64,000 bases of DNA from Lactarius indigo (Eukaryota; Basidiomycota; Agaricomycetes; Russulales; Russulaceae), in the NCBI GenBank assembly GCA_025766275.1, contig JAFKAC010000002.1, forward strand, positions 1,736,001 through 1,800,000, written 5' to 3'. Below the pieces are notes generated by a model. The model searched no databases, was not told the origin of the DNA, and worked only from the letters and a program-made list of their open reading frames with translations. The position numbers and the translations under genes were made by a program. The stretch's first letter is position 1; each line of letters opens with the position of its first letter. Shown here piece by piece: positions 10,351-18,734 of this stretch.

Positions 10351-10356
10351 GATGAT

Positions 10357-10367
10357 ATCTTGGTCTT
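10357..10367 (-). other. Primer-binding site of element A, self-complementary type
   Basis: The minus strand reads AAGACCAAGAT two bases inside the 5' LTR. It is the exact 11-nt complement of ATCTTGGTCTT within the LTR (10558-10568 on plus coordinates), 34 nt downstream of a TATA-like TATTTAA. I see no match to a common tRNA 3' end. This is the arrangement of the Tf1/sushi self-priming group, where the first 11 nt of the transcript prime cDNA. Confidence 0.75.
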
Positions 10368-10369
10368 AA

Positions 10370-10821
10370 TGTAACGCCGTCACAGCGTTAGCTCGACTTG
10401 AGCGTTTTGAAGGCGACTTTACGACTTAGCTGATCACGCCGGGGAAGGCGTATGGCACGAAGGCGGTTCTAGATACTCGAAGGCACTAGCAGGGTTTTAG
10501 ACAACACTCTGACTAGCAGAGGCGAACGATATTCGAGACAAGAAGTGACGATTGAAGAAGACCAAGATGGCGTATCTTGGTCTTCCGCAGCTACCTTAAA
10601 TACAAGAAGAGCAGGCTTTCAAGCGCTGCTATGAGTCACCGTACCGTAGCGTCCAACGTATCACGTAAGTACCGCAATCCTAATACTACTACTACCTGTA
10701 CTAGGATCGAGTCATCCCTCAACGCCTAACTCCTATCGTAAATGCTAAGTCCGTGACTAATCTACCTTACCGCCGTAGTCACAACCGGTACAGTAAGGGT
10801 TCTCGCGTAAGAACCGTAACA
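10370..10821 (-). repeat. 5' LTR of element A (452 bp), with promoter
   Basis: Pairs with 3144-3595 (2 differences). In element direction it carries TATTTAA at 10602-10596 and, 34 nt later, ATCTTGGTCTTC at 10568-10557. That sequence is also one arm of a perfect 12-bp inverted repeat (10557-10568 with 10574-10585, 5-nt loop). The spacing suggests the transcript starts at ATCTTGG. The leader from there to gag contains no ATG. TGAGG follows at 10822-10826. Confidence 0.95.
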
Positions 10822-13800
10822 TGAGGAGTGGCGTAGAGGGGTTTGCCGTAGAGGAAGCCCGACCCGGGGGCTAATCTGAGCATGAAGGGGTCTCCTCCTC
10901 GGATAACTTGTACGTGGGAGGCTTGTACCGTCGGTCCGTTGGGGAGTTTGATCGGGAACGGAACGTAATCGGGTCCTCGATTGACCCAGAACCCTTCAGG
11001 GACGACGGCCCTGGTTGCTGGGTCTCGTTCGCCCATTGGTGTATAACGAGCTGCTTGTGCCACGGCAACTCGTCCTCGGTGTAAAGGCCCCCCTGCTGTG
11101 TCGACGAGGTAGGGAGTGGCGGCTGGATCTTCAGCGTAGAATTCATGGTTAAGGAATGCGTGCCTGATGGGGTAATGGTCTCTAAGTTCATCTTCATCCT
11201 CATCTTCGTCCAGTACTCCCTCCGCTCCTTCATCATGCGGCGTCGGCAGGCGGCGATATGCAGTTGCTCCTGCTGCCACTGCGCCACCGTCCCCTTCCAT
11301 TCTTGTTTGTATTTCTTCATGGCATCCGGTGGCTTCACCGCGCGGGACAGCTGCTTGAAGCCGAAAGAGTTCGTCTTCGGTGAGGAAGACTTCGGGCTCA
11401 CCGGTGTTGGGGTTGGTAAGGGCGTACATTGGCTGCGGAGGTGTTGGTTGAGTTGCTGCTGGATCGTCGTCGAGAGTTCCCTGTACGGGCACAGGGAATC
11501 GTTGCAGTGTCTGGTGCAATTCTTCAGCAGTGATAGGCCCGTTGTCCTCATGCTGCACGGGGGCACTGCCTCTGGCCGCAGTTCCATTGGCTGTGGCGTC
11601 GTAGGAGGAGTCGGGGTTGACAAGGGTAGAGAGGAGTGCGAGCTGGTCATTGCGTCGAGTGGAAGGCATAGAGTGAATGGGTGATGGGGACTTATCGCGA
11701 CAAGAGGCCATCCTTATATGCGTTTCTCTGTCGGGGTTGGAATGTTTGAACTCCCACACAGCTTCATCGGCAAATACGTCATCCTTATCTATCCATTGAT
11801 TGTCGGAGTCCGGGTACCCCTTCCATTTCACGAGGTATTGGAGCCGACGTCTTCTGCCGAATTGCCGAGAGTCTAGAATCTTCTCGACCTCGTATTCTTC
11901 TTCGTTATCGACCAAATCAGGTGGTGGGCGCTGATAGTTTGGTCCGTGCGTGGGTGTTTCGCGATAAGGCGTGAGAAGGTCTATGTGGAAGACGTCGTGG
12001 ATGCTCCACTGCGTGGGAAGTTCGAGACGATAGTTGACAGGGGACATCACCTGGATGACCTTGAATGGTCCATGCCATTTGGCGGCTAGTTTTGCGGTTG
12101 GCTGGTGAGTACGTAAGTGGCGTCCTTCTAGCCACACGAGGTTGCCTTCTTTGAACTTGGGCATATCTTTGTGCTTGACCCATGACTTTTGCACCCTGAG
12201 CATGCAGGAGAAGGCGCGCTGTCGCACTTGCTTGAATTGGTCTAATCTTAGTGACACCTGTGGGATAGGGGAAGGCCTATCGGTCCAATCAGCGCGAGGG
12301 TTGAACCCTGATAAGAGAAAGAAGGGGGACTCCCGTGTGGTTTCATTAGGCCAATTGTTGTGCGTGAATTCCGCCATAGGCAGATATCGGACCCAGTCAT
12401 CTTGTCGCTCGTTTACCCAGAAACGGAGATATTGTTCTAGCCATTGGTTTGTTCGTTCCGATTGGCCATCAGTCCTAGGATGATAAGCGGTTGAGATATT
12501 TTGGCTGATGCCAAGGATCTTGCATATCTCCCACATGAACCTTGATGCGAAGCGGGGATCGCGATCGCTGATAACACATGAGGGGAGTCCAAATCGTGGG
12601 AATACATGAGAGACGTACAGGGCAGCGGTCCCTTCGGCCATTATTTCTTCATTACAAGGGATGAAGACAGCAGCTTTGGTACAGTCATGATCTGTAACCG
12701 TTAGGATGGAGTCATAGCCCCGAGAAATAGGGAGTTTGATAATAAAGTCCACTGCAATAGTCTCAAAAGGCAGGGCTTCTGGTTTGGGGTAAATAGGTTG
12801 TAAAGGAGCCCTGATGGGTCGGAGGTTGACTTTGTGCCGCTGGCACTCTGCACAGCCTTTAACGTAATCCATGACGTCGTTTTTCATTTGTGGCCACCAA
12901 TAGTGTTGTTCGGTAAGTTGAAGGGTGCGTTTGATGCCAGGGTGGCCATAAACAGGGGAATCATGGTGAGCGGCAATAATAGTCCGCTTGTCATGGATGC
13001 CGCCGGTAACCACGCGTCGTCCGTCTTTGTACCATGTTCCTTCAATGTCTTTTAGTTTGTGAGCGTCAACCCAAGGTTTCAACTTAGCTGTGTCCTGTTT
13101 GTAAATGGGGTGTTCTGGGGTCATCTCCACTGGTAGGATCTCAGGTCTCCAATGTGGGTGTCGTGGTTCTTCTAGTGTGGTGGTGCGTGCGAAGAAGCTT
13201 TCCGGTAACACTGTTATTCCTTCGTTGTCGTTTTCCCCCTGGTCATAGTCTGGCCTTCGCGATAGTGCGTCGGCGCGCCCATTAGAAGTTCCCTTGATGT
13301 GGTGAATTTCGAAATCGTATTCGGAGAGTTCAAGTACTTCCCTGGCTACACGTCTGCTAATCTTTTGTGGCGATTTCCAGTATTGTAGGTTGAGATGGTC
13401 GGAGAATACCTTGATCTTGTGGGGAGAGCCCACTAGGAGGGGTCTCCAATGTCGGAAGGCTTTGACGATTGCTAGAAGTTCAAGGTCATAGATGTCGTAG
13501 TTCCGTTCAGCTTCATTGAGGGTGGACGAATAGTAGCCTATAGGATGTCGCTTGCCATCTCCCTTGCGCTGAAGGAGAACGGCTCCGGTGGCAAATCCCG
13601 ATGCGTCGACTTCCAGTTTGAATTGTTGGGTAAGGTCTGGGTGTGCGAGGACGGGTTCGTTAGTAACGAGGGTTTTGAGATCTTGAAATGCCTTTTCTTC
13701 TTCCGCTCCCCAGTGCCATTCAGTATCTTTACGCGTGAGTTTGTTAAGAGGTCATGCTTTGGTTGCGAATCCTCGTATGAAGGGTCGGTAAAAATTGCAA

Positions 13801-15302
13801 AAACCAAGGAAAGAGCGGACGTCCTTAACTTTGGTTGGAGTGGGCCAGTCCTTGATGCCGGAAATTTTGACGGGGTCCATGCGTGTCACCCCCTTTTCAA
13901 GGATTACCCCCAGGTAATCCATGCGCGGGGAGTGAAAGAGGCACTTTTCAAGTTTGTAATATAAGTCATGCTCAGCGGATACGCGGAGCACATCTTTGAC
14001 TGCTTCTATATGATCTGGTAATGAGTGACTGAGCCCTGTAGCGATGCCAATATCGTCCATGTATACACGAATAATGGTTCCTCGTTTTTCGTGCTTCGCA
14101 ATGATGTCCCTGAAGATGAAGTTCATCATAGTCTGGAATGTCGCTGGGGAATTGGTTAAGCCGAAGAACATCACCGTTGGTTCAAATAAGCCATAACGCG
14201 TTTTAAACGCGGCCTTCTCTTCATCTCCTTCTTTGATATGTATGTTGTTATACCCCCATCTAACATCGAGCTTGGTATAGATGTGAGCGTTGCTAAGGTC
14301 AGTAATGAGATCGGAAATGAGGGGAAGTGGGTATTGATTGCGGATGGTGACCACATTGACTTTCCGGTAATCTTGAACAGGTCGCAACTTTCCATCCTTC
14401 TTCTTGATGAAGAAGAAAGATGAAGCGTATGGGGATTTAGAAGGCCGTATGTACCCCTTCTTTAACTGTTCATCGATCCATTCGCGTAACTTCTTGTCTT
14501 CTTCTTGAGTCATGGGGTATATCTTGCAATCGATCGCGTCCACAGTTCTGGGTTTGAACTCGATGGCATGATCCCAGGGCCGGCTGGGCGGAAACCTATC
14601 TGACGCTTCTTCACTGAAGAGACATTCAAATTCGCGGTATTCAGGGGGTAACTCAGCTTTAGTGGCATATTGTTGAGTGGCGATAGCCAGATCAGTGGCG
14701 GTGGCTCGAATTCTGCATCCTTCTTCGAATTGTTGCCGTTGTTCGTCCGTAACAACGCAAGAGTGTATTATTTCATAATTGTCGTTTTGGACTGTGGCTG
14801 TCGCAACAACTGGCGTTGTTTTGATGTAAGGGTTAATTGATCAGATGATAATAGGGAGCATATCCTCGTGTATGGCGGCTTGCGACCATTTGATATGCGG
14901 GTCATAAGTGGCGAGCCAGGGATATCCCAATACGATGTCTTCGTTGCCAATGTCTGTAATAAGGAAGCGGATCTCCTTGTGGATTCCTTTAGTTTGGACG
15001 TCGACATCGGTATAATGAGTGATACACCCTGACTTATTTTCCGTATTGTCAATGTTCCATATTTTCTTTGGGACGTCAAGTTGTTTGGTTCCAAGTCCCA
15101 TCCTTTTTGCGAAAGCGGGTCTCATGAAGCAGTGGGTTGCTCCTGAGTCGACTAGTGCTCGTATGTCGGCCATTGCATAACTGGTGCAAATCAATACTGG
15201 AACTCTCATAGAACGATAGCGAGTCATGATTATACTGTTACAATTAACTGCCCTCACCCAGGCCGATGGGTTCAGGCGTCCTGAAAACCCTCCTTTTTCC
15301 AC
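10822..15302 (-). pseudogene. pol: Pol of element B, 5' part, with two stops and split by element A
   Basis: Homologous to element A Pol throughout: protease DSG near 15150, reverse transcriptase with YMDD near 14060, RNase H, integrase zinc finger and DDE core, chromodomain near 11800. The frame is broken by TGA at 14841-14843 (end of the protease region) and TGA at 13752-13754. The latter sits where element A encodes Arg CGA, a CpG-to-TpG change. Otherwise the three open pieces (15302-14841, 14543-13752, and 13433 downward) are in one frame. Element A interrupts it at 10822 within codons for the shared C-terminal tail, and the rest is at 2835-3143. Like A, it starts without ATG in the -1 frame of gag with a 31-bp overlap. 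Confidence 0.93.
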
Positions 15303-17260
15303 AATTGTTGGAGGATAATGTCTTTTACGTCATCCGATTCTCCTGCTACCCCGTTAAGCCAGTCACTGGCGCGCTGTTGAGGGGGTACGTCTTGGACCAC
15401 CCTGGTAGCGACCTCTAGTTCTTGTTGATGATAGTCGGTATCGATATACTGACTGGTTGATGTTTGAGGTTGATACCCTCCTCGTGGTTGTCTGCAATCG
15501 CGGGCCATGTGTCCGTCCTTTCCACAATTATAACATGTGACTGGCCTTTGGTTGTTACGCCCTCCTCCTCTTTGGAGGAATCCTCCTCTTGGTCGATATG
15601 GGGGACGAGGAGCAAGTATGTCTTCTGCTCCTGCAAGTCGCCCTCGAATTCGGTCTGCAGAGGTATCCATGGCGTTTGGGTCTCGAATCAGATTTCTTGG
15701 TTGCCAAGAACTTCTTGGTGGTCCCTGCCACTGTCGTTGTTGTCGTGGTTGTCCTTGTCCTTGAGGAACCCCTTTATTTAGTACTGCTTTGAGATGAAGA
15801 TATTGTTGTTGGCGTGTGGTAGCTGCTTCTTTCCACTCGCAATAAGTGCGAGGGTTGTCGAGGGTGTAGACTTTTTCGTATAGGTCTTTTGGCAATCCAC
15901 TCGCAAATAGATCAAGCGTTTGCAGATCGTCGAGTCTGTATTGAGCGCGGCGTATTAACTGTTCGAATTGGGTGCAATACTCATCTAGATTGCCCCCGAT
16001 CATCTTGACTCCTTTCTTAAGCTCGTATTGAGCTTGTTCTTGTTCCATTGTATTCCGGAAGCGCTGCATGAAACTGCGTGTGACTTCATTCCATAGTCCT
16101 TCGCTTGTACGAGGTACTCCAGCCTGTATCTGGCCATTGAGCCAGGTGAGCATGGCCAGTACCCATTCGCTGACATTGACGCCTTTGATGTAAGATAAAA
16201 AGAGTAAGGCACGTCGGTACGGTGTGGCCATTATGCCTTCATCTGCGTTCATGCCCCAGTAGACGTGCCACTGTGTGAGGAATGCTTCAACTTTTGCACA
16301 TTCTCCATCGAATACTGTAGGTGCTTCGTCAGCTAATTTGTTACTTGGAGGGGGAATGATGGGACCTGCACCTGGTAATCCTCCTCCCGGAGGTCCTCCT
16401 CCTGGCGGTCCTCTTGGAAATCCTCCAGGGAATCCTCCGAATCCGGGCCCTTGTGATGGGGGTCCTCCTCCTCCTGGTAAATCGCCAGGGGGTCCGCCTC
16501 CTCCACTAGGGGGATCGGCTACGTCTGGCCTGATGGCACGGTGAATTGCTACGTTGTCTTTGGTCATTCGATGACCGGTATAAGGATTGATGGGAGCTAA
16601 ATTTGCTCGCGATTCTTCCGCAATGCGTCTTTGTTCTTCTAGGGCTATTCGATCCCTTTCTTCGGTGGTGAGTTGCACTCCTTCTTGTGTTATGGTGGCT
16701 GTTGCCATTGCGACTGCTGGGCTGTGGATGTGGATCACTTCTGGTTCGGGTTGATGAATGGTCAAAGACTCAGTTTGTTGTATGATGCGGTCACCAATAG
16801 CCCCTAGACTAGCTTCTTCTGCAGGCGATGTTCCTCTGCTTGGTGATTGATTTTCGGAGGCCTCTTCTCTGCTGACACCTTCGTCTGTATGTTCTTGCGT
16901 TTGTCCGTCAATGGGACCGTAGTCTGCGCGGCTGTTAAGTTCTCGCGCGTCGATATCGCAGTTGTAGTTTCTTCCTGCTGGTCGCACAATATCCCAGCGA
17001 TGGTCTATGGGGTTCCAAGTAATCTCAACCCAACAGAGATGGTCGAAATTGAACTCAACAGGTCGGAAACAGTTAGGACCGTTAAACTCTACAAAATACC
17101 TGGTGTTTTCTCCTCTTTCTCTCCACTGAGCTGCTCCTAAGAATCTTGTTGGTACGTTGCGATCTCCTCGTTGTTCAATATGATAGGGATGGAAGGACGT
17201 CCACTGGTCTCTGGTCGAGTACGCCACGATGAGGATCTTGGTCTTAATGTTACGCTCCAC
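15272..17260 (-). CDS. gag: Gag protein of element B
   Basis: Open over 662 codons. The N-terminal region is strongly similar to that of element A (RGDRNVPTRFLGAA, FDHLCWVE and RPAG motifs), followed by a low-complexity Gly/Pro segment near 16350-16500, a capsid-like domain, and a CCHC knuckle (CYNCGKDGHMARDCR) near 15510. The first in-frame ATG is codon 185 (16708-16706), at the same aligned place as the first ATG of element A Gag. The GTG aligned to the start of A lies at 17227-17225 with the same ATC-GTG-GCG context. The frame runs upstream into the LTR with no ATG. The frame is intact although Pol is not, so B might still be mobilised in trans. Confidence 0.9.
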   Translation of the reverse strand: MERNIKTKILIVAYSTRDQWTSFHPYHIEQRGDRNVPTRFLGAAQWRERGENTRYFVEFNGPNCFRPVEFNFDHLCWVEITWNPIDHRWDIVRPAGRNYNCDIDARELNSRADYGPIDGQTQEHTDEGVSREEASENQSPSRGTSPAEEASLGAIGDRIIQQTESLTIHQPEPEVIHIHSPAVAMATATITQEGVQLTTEERDRIALEEQRRIAEESRANLAPINPYTGHRMTKDNVAIHRAIRPDVADPPSGGGGPPGDLPGGGGPPSQGPGFGGFPGGFPRGPPGGGPPGGGLPGAGPIIPPPSNKLADEAPTVFDGECAKVEAFLTQWHVYWGMNADEGIMATPYRRALLFLSYIKGVNVSEWVLAMLTWLNGQIQAGVPRTSEGLWNEVTRSFMQRFRNTMEQEQAQYELKKGVKMIGGNLDEYCTQFEQLIRRAQYRLDDLQTLDLFASGLPKDLYEKVYTLDNPRTYCEWKEAATTRQQQYLHLKAVLNKGVPQGQGQPRQQRQWQGPPRSSWQPRNLIRDPNAMDTSADRIRGRLAGAEDILAPRPPYRPRGGFLQRGGGRNNQRPVTCYNCGKDGHMARDCRQPRGGYQPQTSTSQYIDTDYHQQELEVATRVVQDVPPQQRASDWLNGVAGESDDVKDIILQQLWKKEGFQDA
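17235..17245 (-). other. Primer-binding site of element B, self-complementary type
   Basis: The minus strand reads AAGACCAAGAT, two bases from the LTR, as in element A. Its 11-nt complement ATCTTGGTCTT lies in the LTR at 17477-17467, exactly 34 nt downstream of TATAAG (17511-17506). Confidence 0.75.
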
Positions 17261-17632
17261 CGGCGTTAGTCCGACTTGGACGCGAAGATGGCGTAATCGA
17301 CTTAGTGAAAGTTAGGCGAATGGGAATCACGTGTCAACCCAATGCGAGCTGAACAGGGGCACTCCGGCACACACTGCAGCTAAAGTATAGAGGCACTACC
17401 CCTTGGTAGGTAGATGTGGAGGCGCACTAAGGCAGGCAGAAGATGAGTCAAGATGGTGGATTGAAGAAGACCAAGATGGGGATCCTTGGTCTTCCAAGTC
17501 GACTACTTATACAGATACGCACGGGCTTTAAAGCGCCGCTGGAATAGTAACTATCCAATAGTGTAACTAGCTCGAACCCTAGTACAGCTATCCTAGGAAT
17601 GAGTCATACATGAGTCACAATCACATGTGAAC
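17248..17632 (-). repeat. 5' LTR of element B, proximal 385 bp
   Basis: Matches 2307-2691 with five differences, all at CpG sites. It stops abruptly after TGTGAAC (17626-17632), where transposon-end sequence begins. The missing 111 bp are found inverted at 17990-18107. TATA-like TATAAG lies at 17511-17506 in element direction. Confidence 0.95.
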
Positions 17633-17989
17633 CTCAGTAAAAAAGGAAAATCCGGAATTAGTCATCGGCAGTCCGGAGTTGTCAGCCGTGGGTCGCTGTG
17701 GGTCCAATTCAGGTCGAGCCGAGACTGCCGGTAGTCAAAAATTCTGCAAAGTCCGGCCAAGTCGGATCAGAGTCATTTGGTAGTCAGATCAAGTCGGACA
17801 TAGTCACAGAAAACTGGCGATAGTTAGGACACGAGATCGAGAAATTGTATTTTTTCTTACATAATGAAACTTGGTTATGATTGCCTTGCTGTAATCCGAA
17901 TCCAGGTCATTTTTGATTATCTGCACAACCCGATGCTACAATACGTCCAATCCCAATGACACCAAGGACAGCGATGGAAATGGCAAGGC
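17633..17989 (-). mobile_element. Inverted right end of transposon copy T0 with flank of element B
   Basis: Starts CTCAGTAAAA (terminal inverted repeat). About 270 bp from 17633 to 17899 align with the reverse complement of the T1 right end (28195 downward). Shared features include the GAGTCATTTGGTAGTC segment, an A/T run, TTACATAATG and GTAATCCGA. From about 17900 to 17989 the plus strand reads as coding sequence that joins in frame to the T0 gene at 2306 and below. It ends with AAGGC, the inverted GCCTT duplication of element B. So this block is the original right flank of B, turned around. Confidence 0.8.
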
Positions 17990-18107
17990 TGTTACGGTAC
18001 GGACTTGGTGACTCATTACATACGACTCATGACCAGTTATGACTACGGTCCGGTATTGATATTAGTCATGGACTCTTACATCGCATCAGTCAGCATAGTA
18101 GTTCACA
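17990..18107 (+). repeat. Displaced, inverted distal part of the element B 5' LTR (118 bp)
   Basis: The reverse complement of 2685-2802 with two CpG-type differences. It begins TGTTACGG (the LTR outer end) and ends GTTCACA (18101-18107), the inverse of TGTGAAC at 17626-17632. Together with 17248-17632 it rebuilds a 496-bp LTR. Confidence 0.95.
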
Positions 18108-18398
18108 CTCAGTAAAAAAGAAAAAGTCGGCCCGGGTCACCTGGTAGTCAGAAACGGTCATCGGGAGTCAAAATGACCTAAATCGGTTAATCTGCAAAAA
18201 TTCCGTGATGGATTGACCGATAATTGACTCAAAATAGTCAGGTCCTAGGTCCGTGAGCGTCAGCTTGTCTGAGCTAGCCGAGGTCAAAATAAGTCAGCCC
18301 ATGACCGATCCAAGTCGTCCCAAGTCATTTTGGGACAACAATCTTGCTATTTAGTTAGTCAACTCAGGTCCGATCTGGTCAATATATGCCAGTTCGAC

Positions 18399-18577
18399 GG
18401 TCATCCCAAAGTCCGATCTAGTCAAAACTTGCAGTTTTATTGGTCGTCCCGAGTACATTTTAGTCAAGATATGCTATTTCAATTGTCATCCCAAGTCCTA
18501 TCCAGTCCGTTTTAGTCGATATTTACCATTTCGTTGGTCGTCTCAAGTCCAATTTAGTCACTTCAAGTCATTTGGGG
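18399..18577 (+). repeat. Subterminal tandem repeats of transposon T1
   Basis: Four imperfect copies beginning GGTCRTCYC or GTCATCCC start at about 18399, 18442, 18484 and 18536 (spacing 43, 42 and 52 bp), each with an inner TAGTCAA-like motif. A weaker copy precedes them near 18366. Such arrays next to transposon ends commonly serve as binding sites for transposon-encoded proteins; that role is inferred here. Confidence 0.6.
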
Positions 18578-18734
18578 ACAATTTCCCAGTCAAATTTTGT
18601 CACACCTTCATCAGATCCTAGTCATCACGCGTCCTTTTTGTGCACTCTGCAGTCAAATATATTCGTCGGTAGTCATGCTGGGATCAGGAGGGTGGTATAC
18701 TAGTCATCGTATGTACATTGGACGATTCAGAAAA

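Larger units (their letters stand above)
3144..10821 (-). mobile_element. Ty3/Gypsy chromodomain retrotransposon A, apparently intact
   Basis: A 7,678-bp element in minus orientation, flanked by a perfect 5-bp duplication TGAGG (3139-3143 and 10822-10826). Order in element direction: 5' LTR 10370-10821, primer site 10357-10367, gag 10350-8347, pol 8377-3626 in the -1 frame with a 31-bp overlap, purine tract 3608-3596, 3' LTR 3595-3144. The LTRs differ at only 2 of 452 positions (3437/10663 and 3527/10753), so insertion is recent and later than B (7/496). All protein motifs are present and no internal stop is seen, so it could be active. The chromodomain places it among the chromoviruses. Confidence 0.96.
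2307..17632 (-). mobile_element. Ty3/Gypsy chromodomain retrotransposon B, interrupted by element A
   Basis: This is a full-length LTR retrotransposon in minus orientation: 5' LTR at 17248-17632 (distal part displaced to 17990-18107), primer site 17235-17245, gag 15272-17260, pol 15302 down to 10822 and then 3143 down to 2835, purine tract 2803-2815, 3' LTR 2307-2802. The 5-bp target duplication GCCTT lies at 2302-2306 and, inverted as AAGGC, at 17985-17989. Element A (3144-10821) is nested inside pol. The two LTRs differ at 7 of 496 positions, all CpG transitions. Pol has two in-frame stops as well as the insertion, so B cannot make its own full Pol. Gag is open throughout. Confidence 0.93.

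Noticed and set aside
17633..18107. Simple insertion of a small transposon (MITE) into the LTR
   Set aside because: A simple insertion would leave both LTR parts in the same orientation. Here the distal LTR part and its flank are inverted and a second end follows it.
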